This document shows positions 34,734-43,492 of a stretch of DNA of 56,075 bases, piece by piece. The notes under the pieces are model-generated. The model saw nothing but the letters and a program-made list of their open reading frames with translations. It was not told the origin of the DNA and did no database searches. Origin of the DNA: Candidatus Omnitrophota bacterium. GTDB lineage: Bacteria > Hinthialibacterota > Hinthialibacteria > Hinthialibacterales > Hinthialibacteraceae. The position numbers were made by a program, and so were the translations under genes. The stretch spans positions 1-56,075 of the forward strand of contig QZKN01000189.1 in NCBI GenBank assembly GCA_003598175.1, written 5' to 3'. Position 1 is the stretch's first letter, and the number at the start of each line of letters is the position of its first letter.

Positions 34734-36824
34734 ATGACTCGCAGCCGTTTATTGGGAATTGATATCGATTCGTTGACGCGGGAAGAATTCTTGAAACGAA
34801 TCGATGAATTTGTTTCTTCCGGACAACCCCATCAGATCTGCTATTTGAATGCGGATTGTTTAAATAAATGCTGGTCCGATCACGCCTATCGGGAAACCAT
34901 CGCTTCGTCGGATCTGGTCTACGCCGACGGCATGGGAGTGGTTTGGGCTTCCCGCTTGTTCGGTCATCCTCTGCCGGAACGATTGAATGCGAACGATCTC
35001 CTGCCTGAATTCTGTCATCGGGCCGAACAAAAGGGGCATCGCATTTTTTTGCTGGGCGGGGAAGACGGCATCGCGGAAAAATCCGCGAAAGACCTGCGCC
35101 GCCGTTATCCGAATATCCGGATTGTCGGGTATCGCAACGGGTATTTCGCAGAAGAAGACGAAGCGGACGTGATCCGGCAAATCCGTGATGCCGAACCGGA
35201 TATTCTGATCGTCGGCATGGGCGCGCCCAAACAGGAATTGTGGATTCGCCGCCATCTGCAGGAGTTGAATGTTCCGGTTGCGTGGGGCGTTGGCGGATTG
35301 CTGGATTATTCGGCCAAAGGCTTGAAGCGCGCGCCGGAATGGATGCGAACCTCCGGTTTGGAGTGGATTTGGCGCCTCTGGCTGGAACCGCGGCGATTGT
35401 GGAAACGATATTTGTTGGGAAACATTCTCTTCACTTTTCGCGTCGGCTTTCTGATTTTCGCGGATGCGATCCTGGCCGGCGTCGCCTGGCTCGCGGCCTA
35501 TTACGTGCGCGCGAACATTATCCCACAGATGGATTTTCTTCCCTATTATTTCAGTAAGGATCTCAATCCGTTTCGTCATTATCTCTATGCGCTTCCCGTA
35601 ATCGTCTTCACATGGATTGTCATTTGCGCGTCGCTGGATCTCTATCGCCGTCAGTATTTGCGCACGGCGCTGGATGAACTGACGGCGATCGTGAAGATGG
35701 TCTTCCTGTTTTTAATTACGTCGATGGCCGTTGCATTTTTATTGAAAGAATTGGATCTGGGCCGCGCGGTGCTGTTTTTCTCCGCCATGCTGGCTTTTGT
35801 TTTTCTCGTCACCTCCCGGTTGATCTGGTCCCGGTTGGAAAAGACCCTGTTTCAGGAAGGAATCGGTCGCATCCGCGCTTTGATTGTGGGAACCGGCGAA
35901 ATGGCGCAGCAGGTTGTGGAACGGTTGCGCCGTCAACCGGCCGGTAAATATGAAATCCTCGGTCTGCTCGACAATCATCTGGCGCCTGGCACACTCCTGT
36001 ACAATCAACAAGTGATCGGTCCCGTCGACGAATTGGCCGAATGGGCGAAAAATCTGGCGGCGGACGAGATATTCTTCGCCGATCCGCAAATGAAGAAGCG
36101 GGATTTGCTCAATCTCGTGATTTCCTGTGGGGAAAACACATCGGTGCGTCAATATAATATCCTTACGGACATGTTCGGCGTGATTGCCGACAATGCGTTT
36201 TTCGACGACGTCGACGATATCCCGTTCAAAGTGCTGCATCAGGGAAAACTCTCGCCGCTCGAACATACCTGCAAGAGAATTCTCGATATCGTGTGCGCCT
36301 CGACCATGCTTCTGATTTCATTTCCGTTTTTTCCGATCATTTGCCTGATGATACGGTTCAGTTCTCCGGGGCCCGCCATTTTTCGCCACAAACGGATCGG
36401 AAAAGACGGAACGCCCTTTACGATGTATAAATTTCGAACGATGTATCAGGAAGTGAACGAATATCAGGAAGCGCCCATCCAGAAAGGCGATCCGCGGATT
36501 TTGCCCATCGGCCGCTGGCTGCGCCGCACCAGTCTGGACGAACTGCCGCAGTTATGGAACGTACTGAAAGGCGAAATGAGCATGGTGGGGCCGCGCCCGG
36601 AAATGCCGTTCATCGTCGAATCCTACGAACCCTGGCAGCGCCGGCGTTTATCGGTCTTGCCGGGCATCACCGGCCTGTGGCAAATCAGCGGCCGGAAGGA
36701 CCTGCCCCTCCACTCGAACCTGGAATACGATTTTTATTATATACAAAACCAGTCTCTGCTGTTTGATTTGATCATTCTTCTGAAAACGATTCCGGTGGTT
36801 CTGTTCGGCAAAGGAGCGTATTGA
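34734..36824 (+). CDS. fusion: WecG/TagA-type glycosyltransferase (GT26) + polyprenyl-phosphate phosphoglycosyl transferase
   Basis: About 696 residues from ATG 34734 (a GTG at 34677 adds 19). Residues 1-240 form a GT26 domain: LYADGMGVVWASRLFG-type active site, GAPKQELWI, and GVGGLLDYSAKGLKRAPEWM. The basic tail EPRRLWKRYLLGN leads straight into four TM helices, a Rossmann-like CoA-binding domain (ALIVGTGEMAQQVVERL) and a C-terminal sugar phosphotransferase domain (FRHKRIGKDGTPFTMYKFRT, RTSLDELPQLWNVLKGEMS, PGITGLWQISGR). The PGT should start a lipid-linked oligosaccharide by moving a sugar phosphate to undecaprenyl phosphate; the GT26 should add the second sugar. Fusing both steps in one chain is unusual. 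Confidence 0.9.
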   Translation: MTRSRLLGIDIDSLTREEFLKRIDEFVSSGQPHQICYLNADCLNKCWSDHAYRETIASSDLVYADGMGVVWASRLFGHPLPERLNANDLLPEFCHRAEQKGHRIFLLGGEDGIAEKSAKDLRRRYPNIRIVGYRNGYFAEEDEADVIRQIRDAEPDILIVGMGAPKQELWIRRHLQELNVPVAWGVGGLLDYSAKGLKRAPEWMRTSGLEWIWRLWLEPRRLWKRYLLGNILFTFRVGFLIFADAILAGVAWLAAYYVRANIIPQMDFLPYYFSKDLNPFRHYLYALPVIVFTWIVICASLDLYRRQYLRTALDELTAIVKMVFLFLITSMAVAFLLKELDLGRAVLFFSAMLAFVFLVTSRLIWSRLEKTLFQEGIGRIRALIVGTGEMAQQVVERLRRQPAGKYEILGLLDNHLAPGTLLYNQQVIGPVDELAEWAKNLAADEIFFADPQMKKRDLLNLVISCGENTSVRQYNILTDMFGVIADNAFFDDVDDIPFKVLHQGKLSPLEHTCKRILDIVCASTMLLISFPFFPIICLMIRFSSPGPAIFRHKRIGKDGTPFTMYKFRTMYQEVNEYQEAPIQKGDPRILPIGRWLRRTSLDELPQLWNVLKGEMSMVGPRPEMPFIVESYEPWQRRRLSVLPGITGLWQISGRKDLPLHSNLEYDFYYIQNQSLLFDLIILLKTIPVVLFGKGAY

Positions 36825-36839
36825 ACGGCCCTTGCCATC

Positions 36840-36855
36840 CGGCGCTCACGCCGGG
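36840..36855. terminator. short hairpin between convergent genes
   Basis: CCGGCG-CTCA-CGCCGG, in the 75-base gap between the fusion gene and the convergent isomerase-like gene. It lacks a clear U-run, so its function is uncertain. Confidence 0.35.
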
Positions 36856-36899
36856 AAGAACAAAACGACGCGACTCGTTGTTGTCCAGAGGAAAGAGTC

Positions 36900-37865
36900 T
36901 CACGCCAGCGCCTTTTCAACGGACTTTTTCATTTTCGCCAAACCGGTTTTAGCCACGTCCAGCGCGTCCTGTTGCCAATAGGCGCGATTAAACAATTCCA
37001 ACGAGAGGACGGTTCGGCCGCCGGTCGCATGGATATCGCGCAGGATTTGCGATACCGGCGCGACGCCGTCGCCGGGAAAGACGCGGTCGCCGTCTCCGAT
37101 GGTTTCGCGCGGCGGGTCGGCGGGATAATCATTCATGTGGAAGACGTGCATCGCCTCGGCGCGGAGCAGCTTCAGGCCGTGGAAGTCGCCGCCGCCTTTA
37201 TAAATGTGAAAGATGTCAAAAAGAAGACAGGCGTTGGGGTGTCCACTCTCCATGGCCACATATACCGCTTGCCCCATGCGATGCAGATTTTTGGAGCCGC
37301 CCCAGATTTCCAGCTGCGGGACAACGCCCATTTGGTCGCCCAGTTCCAAAAGCGCGCGGTAACGCTCCGCCGCTTGCAGCAGGTCCAGACCGGGCTGATT
37401 CGTCGCGCCGGCGGGCGCGGCGGCAATGCGCGTTCCGCCGATTTGCGCGAGAGCGTCCATATCCCGTTTCATGTTTTCCCATCCTTTTGCCCGTTCCGCA
37501 TCGTCGTCCACGACCCATTGCGAAAAGGTAATCGCGCTTTCCACCGTGAGATGGAGATCCTCAAGGCGCTTGCGCAGATCGCTCAAGGATCCTCCATTTT
37601 TTACGTATGCATAAATGGAATCGAGCCACGGTTCGATGGCGTCATACCCCGCTTGCGCTGTGACTTCGATTTCTTTTACCAATCCCAATTTTTGCCCGCG
37701 GATCGTACCCGTATTCAGGCAATAGGCAAAACCGGAGCGTCCGGGATGGCCGGATTTTTCCGAAGAGGAATTCGCTGCATTCGAGAATGGATTCGCCAAT
37801 GAGGCGGCGACGGCCAGACTCGATGCGGTGAGGATTTTTCGTCTCGAATAGGTTGCCTTATTCAT
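36900..37865 (-). CDS. Tat-exported sugar phosphate isomerase/epimerase-like TIM barrel
   Basis: A 321-residue protein with a Tat signal (SRRKILTASSLAVAASLANP). The mature part resembles xylose isomerase-like TIM barrels (AP endonuclease 2 superfamily): YDAIEPWLDS, IGGTRIAAAPAG, VVPQLEIWGGSK (metal-ligand Glu), NACLLFDIFHIYKGG, MHVFHMNDYPADPP, RVFPGDGVAPVSQIL and TVLSLELFN (final Glu). The order of metal-binding Glu, Asp, His and Glu matches the family. Periplasmic members are common in polysaccharide-degrading lineages, where they act on sugars or inositols; the substrate here is unknown. It lies 33 bases before the beta-helix protein gene in transcript order and may be cotranscribed. Confidence 0.75.
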   Translation of the reverse strand: MNKATYSRRKILTASSLAVAASLANPFSNAANSSSEKSGHPGRSGFAYCLNTGTIRGQKLGLVKEIEVTAQAGYDAIEPWLDSIYAYVKNGGSLSDLRKRLEDLHLTVESAITFSQWVVDDDAERAKGWENMKRDMDALAQIGGTRIAAAPAGATNQPGLDLLQAAERYRALLELGDQMGVVPQLEIWGGSKNLHRMGQAVYVAMESGHPNACLLFDIFHIYKGGGDFHGLKLLRAEAMHVFHMNDYPADPPRETIGDGDRVFPGDGVAPVSQILRDIHATGGRTVLSLELFNRAYWQQDALDVAKTGLAKMKKSVEKALA

Positions 37866-37897
37866 AATTTGACTCCTGATGAAAAACTGTATGATTA

Positions 37898-39172
37898 TTA
37901 GTTCCTTGGGTTGATAGGGTTTTCCGGAACTTCATCCGCTCCGATCGTGGGATTTTCGTCTCGCGCATCTCCATCGATATCATCCTCCACGTCCGCTAAC
38001 CGTAGCGCTGGATGGATCAAGTTTTCAAAATCACGAACCAGATGCAGATTCCCGTTCGTTGGATCGGCAAATGTAGAGGTGAAGTCGCCGATCTGGTTGT
38101 GTCGGATATCCATTCGGCTGTCGGATTCGATCCGTATGGGCGGGCCGCTGACCAGATTGTTCATAACGGCGAGTCCGTCGTTGTCGTGTACGATGCGGAT
38201 CAACCGTTGCAAACGGTTTGCCGGATCGTAAATTGTATTGTTGAGGATTTTGCAGTCTTTCGTATAATCCGCAAGAATCCCGGTTTCCGGCGTCCGCGTG
38301 ATAAAATTGTTACGGACGATAAAATTCGTACAGTGAACGCGGCTCATCCCCTCGCCGATGCCGCTGGAATTGCCCAGGGCGACGCCGAGATCGCAATCGA
38401 TGATGATGTTTCTCTCAACAATGCAGTCTTCGCCATGATGCCACAGGAAGACGCAGCCGCGGCCTTCGCGGGTGCGGCCTTGAATGCCGAGGAAGACGTT
38501 GTCGCTGATGGTCCAGCGTTTGGCGTACATGGCGTCGATGCCGCCGATGTAGTTGCCGTTAAAATTCTCGGGTGTGTCGCGCGGATCGTCTTCGAAACGT
38601 TTGGCGTGATCGTTATAAAAAAGGCAGTATTGAATTTTGCAGTCATGCGGGCGCGTTTCATTCCGGTTTTCTTCCGGAACCCGCACGCCTTTGACTCCCC
38701 GCTGCCAGATATTATGAATGATGCAGTTGTAGATCGTGACGTTTTGCACGTTCGTGTCGGAATTGATTTTGAAACCGTTCCATTGGATGTTTTGGATGGT
38801 CAGATCGGCGATGGTCACCCCCGAACAGCGGGAAACGCCGACAAGTTCGCCGTGTTGGCTTTCACTGCCGTCCAAAATCACCTTTTCGCGATTGCCGGAA
38901 GCACTGCGGAGGGTGACGTTATCGGTATGAAGTTCAAAATATCGGGGCATTTTATAAAGCCCGTCGGTGAGCAGGATCGTATCGTTGGGTCTGGCGGTTT
39001 CTGCCGCTTGAAACAGTTCCGGGACGGTTTCGACATGAATGATGTCGCCATTTGGTTGCGGTATTGGCGGGGCTTTGGGAAACCAATCTTGCATTGGAAG
39101 GGAACTTGAATTCGAAGCGAAGAATGCAGGACTGAAAATGAGGAAAAGGGATAGCGCAATCGAAACCTTCAT
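37898..39172 (-). CDS. secreted right-handed beta-helix protein (polysaccharide lyase-like)
   Basis: About 424 residues from ATG 39172, which begins the signal peptide MKVSIALSLFLIFSPAFFAS; an upstream ATG at 39295 adds 41 residues and would bury the signal, so it is rejected. From ELFQAAETARPNDTILLTDG the chain shows parallel beta-helix rungs: VTIADLTIQNIQWNGFKI, VQNVTIYNCIIHNIW, WTISDNVFLGIQG, CIVERNIIIDCDLGVALGN, FIVRNNFITRTPETGILA, CKILNNTIYDPANRL. Such folds occur in chondroitinase B/alginate lyase-type and pectate lyase-type enzymes. The C-terminal IDGDARDENPTIGADE is common in exported beta-helix proteins. The substrate is unknown. Confidence 0.75.
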   Translation of the reverse strand: MKVSIALSLFLIFSPAFFASNSSSLPMQDWFPKAPPIPQPNGDIIHVETVPELFQAAETARPNDTILLTDGLYKMPRYFELHTDNVTLRSASGNREKVILDGSESQHGELVGVSRCSGVTIADLTIQNIQWNGFKINSDTNVQNVTIYNCIIHNIWQRGVKGVRVPEENRNETRPHDCKIQYCLFYNDHAKRFEDDPRDTPENFNGNYIGGIDAMYAKRWTISDNVFLGIQGRTREGRGCVFLWHHGEDCIVERNIIIDCDLGVALGNSSGIGEGMSRVHCTNFIVRNNFITRTPETGILADYTKDCKILNNTIYDPANRLQRLIRIVHDNDGLAVMNNLVSGPPIRIESDSRMDIRHNQIGDFTSTFADPTNGNLHLVRDFENLIHPALRLADVEDDIDGDARDENPTIGADEVPENPINPRN

Positions 39173-39335
39173 TCTTTTTAATCTCCGAAAGAAAGATATT
39201 TTTATCAGTCTTGTTTTTTCATTGCTACGATGATGGAACAGAGAGATTATTGCGGTGATCGCAAAATTGAACAAGATGCTATTCGAAATTGACAAATGGA
39301 AGAGTGCAAGTCATTTTCGATTTTTTTTTCACTTT

Positions 39336-39773
39336 TTATTTGGTTTCGACGATGTCAAACGGAATTCGAGCGGACATCGGACCGGGAGGGTAGGAAAAAT
39401 TGCCGGAAGTGATGTAAAAGAAGATTTCGTACTCTCCGGGAAGCAGTTCTTTGCCGACAGTGATTTCGTCTGTCATTGTTCCAAACGGTTCGAGGCTGAT
39501 TAATTCATTGGAAAAAGGATGTTTGTTTTCTATCTGTGTGAGATCGTGCAATAAAGTCGGAATAAGAATCTGGCGGCAGGCGACGCGGAGCTGTTGATCC
39601 GCCGGTTTTAGGGGACGAAAGGAATAATGATAAAGCCAATATGCTTGATCGTGAGGATCTTTGTAATTGATCGCACTGTTCGGGAATGGCGATTGGGTAA
39701 CGAGCACAACCGCTAAATCGTTGGTTTGCAACGTGACTTTTTCACTGGATGCATTGTGCAGTTTGAGATGCAA
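39336..39773 (-). CDS. beta-sandwich-like hypothetical protein, possibly 5'-truncated
   Basis: The family-like part begins around LHLHLKLHNASSEKVTLQTN and continues through SLEPFGTMTDEITVGKELLP and GEYEIFFYITSGNFSYPPGP, typical of small Ig-like or BsuPI-like beta domains. I place the start at TTG 39773 (AAGGGA six bases upstream), just past the terminator of the UDG gene. An upstream in-frame ATG at 39962 would run through that terminator and the UDG gene and looks like an artefact. There is no signal peptide, which is odd for such a domain, so the gene may have lost its 5' part. Confidence 0.4.
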   Translation of the reverse strand: MHLKLHNASSEKVTLQTNDLAVVLVTQSPFPNSAINYKDPHDQAYWLYHYSFRPLKPADQQLRVACRQILIPTLLHDLTQIENKHPFSNELISLEPFGTMTDEITVGKELLPGEYEIFFYITSGNFSYPPGPMSARIPFDIVETK

Positions 39774-39787
39774 ATGCAGTCCCTTGC

Positions 39788-39829
39788 CTAAAAAAGCGCC
39801 TCGTTTCCGTTTGGGAACAAGGCGCTTTG
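39788..39829 (-). terminator. rho-independent terminator of the methyltransferase-UDG operon
   Basis: On the minus strand the stem AAAGCGCCT / AGGCGCTTT (nine pairs, extended by GTTCC / GGAAAC) is followed by a run of six T. It starts immediately after the UDG stop codon, a classical intrinsic terminator. Confidence 0.85.
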
Positions 39830-40504
39830 CTATTTTGACAATCCCAACTCTTTCATCACCTGCTGCAAATCCTCCCACACCTTGCGTTTGTCGTTGGGGG
39901 TGCGCAGGAGATAGGAGGGGTGGAAGGTGGGCATTACCTTGACGCCGTGATAATCCCGCCATTCGCCGCGCATTCGTGTAATCGCCTCGTTGGTTTGCAA
40001 TAAGGTTTGCGCCGCAAATTTCCCCAACGCCACAATGACGCGCGGCCGGATGATGTCCAATTGTTGCAGCAAAAATGGTTCGCAGGCGACGATTTCATCC
40101 GGAGCGGGATTGCGGTTGCCGGGCGGATGGCATTTGACGACGTTACAGATATAGACATCGTCGCGCGACAGATTCATGGCCTGGATCATTTTTGTCAGCA
40201 GCTGCCCGGCTCTGCCGACGAACGGGATTCCTTGTTTATCTTCATCCTCACCCGGTCCTTCGCCGATGAAAACCAATTCCGCGGTCGGACTGCCCGCGCC
40301 GAAAACCACTTGCGTTCGTTTTTGGCAGAGTTTGCATGCCTTGCAATTTTTGAGGGAACGTTCGAGTTCGGTCAGGCGCTGTTTTTTTGACTTGAGTTGC
40401 GCTTTTACATCCGACGGCAGATACAGCGTATCCATTCCCAACGCGCTCATTTGCTCGATGAAAAGTCGAATGCCTTCGATCGGATTGTTTGGTGAAGCAG
40501 TCAT
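39830..40504 (-). CDS. uracil-DNA glycosylase, family 4 (Fe-S type)
   Basis: A 224-residue enzyme. Fe-S cysteines: C-x2-C in CKACKLC near residue 55, with the further ligands later in the chain (NVVKCHPPGNRNP and EIVACEPFLLQQL). Catalytic/uracil-binding motifs are FIGEGPGEDEDKQGIPFVG (residues 79-97), with Glu replacing the His/Asp of other families as usual in family 4, and FHPSYLLR near the C-terminus. It removes uracil from DNA to begin base-excision repair. An N-terminal extension of about 40 residues precedes the core. It is 19 bases downstream of the methyltransferase gene, so the two form an operon. Confidence 0.9.
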   Translation of the reverse strand: MTASPNNPIEGIRLFIEQMSALGMDTLYLPSDVKAQLKSKKQRLTELERSLKNCKACKLCQKRTQVVFGAGSPTAELVFIGEGPGEDEDKQGIPFVGRAGQLLTKMIQAMNLSRDDVYICNVVKCHPPGNRNPAPDEIVACEPFLLQQLDIIRPRVIVALGKFAAQTLLQTNEAITRMRGEWRDYHGVKVMPTFHPSYLLRTPNDKRKVWEDLQQVMKELGLSK

Positions 40505-40523
40505 GATAATCAGGCACTATATT

Positions 40524-41789
40524 CTATGATTTTAATACAAAAATCTCCCGTAAAACCACCTGTTTCGGTCGTTCGTAAATTAACGTGGCGCGGCGGTCGG
40601 TCGATTGAAATTCGGCGAACGGATCGAGGATCGTGTAGCCCAGCAATTTGATCTCACGCAGGATCGATAGAACGCCTGTTTGCGTCGAATCCTGCAAACG
40701 GAAGCGGGGCGTGATAAAAACGACGCGCCCGCCCGGTTTGATCGCCGCGCGAATTTCGCCCAAGGCGCGAATATACAATGGCTCCAACTGATGGGAAATC
40801 TTTTCGAATTGCGTTTCATTCAATGGTTGCGTAACCGGCGGGCCGAGATAAGGCTCGGTTACGCAGGCGTCGAAATAAAGCGGTTCGCAAAGAGAATGCA
40901 GACTGCACGCATCGCCGTGAAACACCCTGATTTTATTATGCAAATCTGGAAACCGGTTTTCCAGCCATTTGCGGTTTTCCAGCGAGTCGTTCACGGCTTT
41001 TTCGCTATTGTCGAAGCCGGTTGCACCCAATCCGGCAAGACTCGCTTCCATCAAAATCCCACCCGAACCGCAGAAGGGATCAAGGATGGTTTTCGTTTCG
41101 TCCGTGCGGGCAAGATTGATCATCATGCGGGCAAGTTTCGGCGGCAACATCCCGCTGCGGGCGTCTCGTTGGGGACGTCCGTAATCCCGCTGCGAGAATT
41201 CTTCATACGCTTGAATGCGCTTTGTCAGGCCAAGGATCAACGTTTGTTGGCCGTCGAAATGAAAAACGATTTCCAGGCCTTTTTCGAGCAGGTTATTCTT
41301 ATCCACTTGCGCGCCGGACAGTTCCACCCGCTTTTCATTGGGATCGGGCAGGACGAAACGACAGGAACACTCTTTTTCCCGCAGATGGTTTTTCAGTCCG
41401 ACGGCGGTTTCGTGCAGGAGATTGTGAAGTTTGCGCGGAGATTGTGCGGAACTGTCGCCGAGAAACGTCAAGCCGAAGATCGCTCGATGTTCGCTCGACA
41501 TCAGAATGGAATCAAGTTTGGCGGCGAGTATCGATTCGACAAGGATATCAGAGGAAACGCTGTTCCATCCCTCGATTTTCAGCGTGTGGATCACTTCACA
41601 CAGGCGTATGGCGCCGCCCAATTCGTTGAAAATATGATGGATTGTTTCTTCGGAATCGGTCTTGCAAATCACGGCATTAGGCAATCGTTGCGGGGAATGA
41701 AGCGCGCCCCCAAAACGCGGGTTGACGCCAAGAATTTCCGCATGGGATAAATCAGGACAATGTCCGAGCTGAAAAAGATAAGTAGGCAT
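40524..41789 (-). CDS. Trm11-like RNA methyltransferase
   Basis: A 421-residue protein. The N-terminal ~170 residues resemble a THUMP-containing RNA-binding region (HAEILGVNPRF; HNLLHETAVGLKNHLRE). The methyltransferase part contains YGRPQRDARSGMLPPKLARM, the SAM motif DPFCGSGGILMEASLAGLGA and the catalytic VTEPYLGPP, a variant of the D-P-P-Y motif of Trm11/TrmG10-type tRNA guanosine N2-methyltransferases. It should methylate tRNA or another RNA. I cannot name the target base. Upstream of it on the same strand lies a palindrome; downstream is the UDG gene. Confidence 0.8.
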   Translation of the reverse strand: MPTYLFQLGHCPDLSHAEILGVNPRFGGALHSPQRLPNAVICKTDSEETIHHIFNELGGAIRLCEVIHTLKIEGWNSVSSDILVESILAAKLDSILMSSEHRAIFGLTFLGDSSAQSPRKLHNLLHETAVGLKNHLREKECSCRFVLPDPNEKRVELSGAQVDKNNLLEKGLEIVFHFDGQQTLILGLTKRIQAYEEFSQRDYGRPQRDARSGMLPPKLARMMINLARTDETKTILDPFCGSGGILMEASLAGLGATGFDNSEKAVNDSLENRKWLENRFPDLHNKIRVFHGDACSLHSLCEPLYFDACVTEPYLGPPVTQPLNETQFEKISHQLEPLYIRALGEIRAAIKPGGRVVFITPRFRLQDSTQTGVLSILREIKLLGYTILDPFAEFQSTDRRATLIYERPKQVVLREIFVLKS

Positions 41790-41815
41790 GGATATTTGTG
41801 TATTCTGAGAAAATG

Positions 41816-41840
41816 AGGGGGCGCGGTTTGCCGCGCCCCT
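41816..41840. terminator. strong GC palindrome between genes
   Basis: AGGGGCGCGG-TTTG-CCGCGCCCCT-type stem (ten pairs) in the 79-base gap between the dehydratase-like gene and the methyltransferase start. No U-run follows, so it may be a dispersed repeat acting as a terminator or a mere repeat. Confidence 0.45.
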
Positions 41841-41868
41841 GCTGTTTCACAGGATTATAACCGCAAGT

Positions 41869-43227
41869 TCAACTCCACAAACGGTCGTGCGAATCGCGGC
41901 GGTCCCACTCGCTTGTCGCTTCGAAATAACCGGGTTCGGCGAGATGCTCCTTGATCACCTCTTCGTTGAGTTCCACTCCCAATCCCGGCGTTTCGGGAAC
42001 GCGGATGTAGCCGCGTTCCATGATCGGCTTTTCGATACCCGTGACCATGCTGTCCCACCACGGGACATCCACGGAATGGTTTTCGAGGACGAGAAATCCC
42101 TGCGTGGCGGCGGCGCAATGCACATTGGCCATGCAGGAAACCGGCGTGCCGGCGAAGTGCATGGCCATGGGAACGCCCTGCTCTTCCGCATAGTCGCCGA
42201 TTTTTTTGGTTTCCAAAATCCCACCCGACGTGGCCAGGTCAGGGTGGATGATATCGACGGCTTTGGCGTCGACCAGTTTGTTGAATTCCTCTTTCAAATA
42301 AATGTCCTCGCCGGTGAGCGTGGGTACGTCGATGGAATTTGTGATTTGTTTCCACAAGTCGGTATATTGCCAAGGTACCATGTCTTCCAGCCAGGCCATT
42401 TGATAAGGCTCCAACGCCTTGCCCAGTTTGATACAACTGTTAACACCAATGTGGCCGAAATGATCCGCCGCCAGGGGAACTTCATAGCCAACGACTTCAC
42501 GGACGGCGGCGACGTACTCCGCCATCAACTCGATGCCTTTGGGCGTGATTTCAATGGCGGTAAAAGGATGAGGCGTGTTGAATGTGGCGCGCGGAGAGCG
42601 GCCAAGCGGACGAGTGACGGTGTTGGGAATATCCCGCAACAGACCGATGCCCAAATCCATTTTGAGAAAGGTGAATCCCGCTTCGAGTCTCTTTTTCATT
42701 CGTTCGGCGTACACTTTGGGATCATTGGACATATCGGTGTCGCAATACAGGCGGATACGGTCGCGATATTTGCCGCCCAGCATTTGATAAACGGGAACGC
42801 CGTATGCCTTGCCCGCCAAATCCCACAACGCCATTTCCACCGCGCAGACGCCGCCGCCCTGCCGGCCGTGATGGCCGAATTGCTTGACGGTTTTGAAAAG
42901 TTTTTCCACATTACAGGGATTTTCGCCCAACAAGCGGCTTTTGAGCATAAGCGCGTACTTCTTGCTGGCGCCGTCGCGGACTTCGCCCAAGCCGGATATG
43001 CCCTGATTGGTGTCGATGCGGATAATGGGACAGCGCATAGGCGCGTCTTTGACCACCGCCACCCGCAGATCGGTGATTTTCAGCTCCGACGGGCTGGAAT
43101 TGCGATTGACATTCTGCGTGGCGTAGGCGATCTCCTCTTCCATCGACGCGGCGGCGAACGCCATTGAGATTCCCGCTGTTTTGAGAAACGAACGCCTCCC
43201 CATTGCTTGCTTCAACAATCTTTTCAT
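41869..43227 (-). CDS. Tat-exported enolase-superfamily (mandelate racemase/muconate lactonizing-like) enzyme
   Basis: About 452 residues from ATG 43227, with AAAGGAGG ten bases upstream (a second ATG at 43236 lies too close to it). The N-terminus MGRRSFLKTAGISMAFAAAS is a Tat signal. Family motifs: GLGEVRDGA, ALWDLAGKAYGVPVYQMLGG, FLKMDLG (catalytic Lys region), PLAADHFGHI, WLEDMVPWQ and TGEDIY (metal-ligand acids), and AMHFAGTPV (His on the last strands). Relatives dehydrate or epimerise sugar acids. Most are cytoplasmic, so secretion is notable. It is divergent from the alcohol dehydrogenase gene. Confidence 0.85.
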   Translation of the reverse strand: MKRLLKQAMGRRSFLKTAGISMAFAAASMEEEIAYATQNVNRNSSPSELKITDLRVAVVKDAPMRCPIIRIDTNQGISGLGEVRDGASKKYALMLKSRLLGENPCNVEKLFKTVKQFGHHGRQGGGVCAVEMALWDLAGKAYGVPVYQMLGGKYRDRIRLYCDTDMSNDPKVYAERMKKRLEAGFTFLKMDLGIGLLRDIPNTVTRPLGRSPRATFNTPHPFTAIEITPKGIELMAEYVAAVREVVGYEVPLAADHFGHIGVNSCIKLGKALEPYQMAWLEDMVPWQYTDLWKQITNSIDVPTLTGEDIYLKEEFNKLVDAKAVDIIHPDLATSGGILETKKIGDYAEEQGVPMAMHFAGTPVSCMANVHCAAATQGFLVLENHSVDVPWWDSMVTGIEKPIMERGYIRVPETPGLGVELNEEVIKEHLAEPGYFEATSEWDRRDSHDRLWS

Positions 43228-43492
43228 ATGCGACATACCCTCCTTTATTGTGGATGAAAGAGAATACCGTTTTTCCTCTCCCAATCCAAGATCATGAGGG
43301 GAAACGTATATTGTGAAGTTGGCTCCACCCTTGGATTTCACTGCAAATTCTGATTGGGATATCCCGTCCGGGATGGAGACAGTATCGGTTCACGATCCGG
43401 TAAAATCCCGTCTTCCCTTCTCATGAATTCAGGACTACACTTCCTCATTCACCGGCAGGATCGTCGTTTCATGCAATCGAAAGGATGCAAAA

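Noticed and set aside
41887..43167. A 426-codon frame antisense to the dehydratase-like gene; similar long antisense frames at 11976-13073, 14568-15341, 38012-39109 and 40680-41750
   Set aside because: They mirror well-supported genes, lack family motifs and arise from codon bias of the opposite strand.
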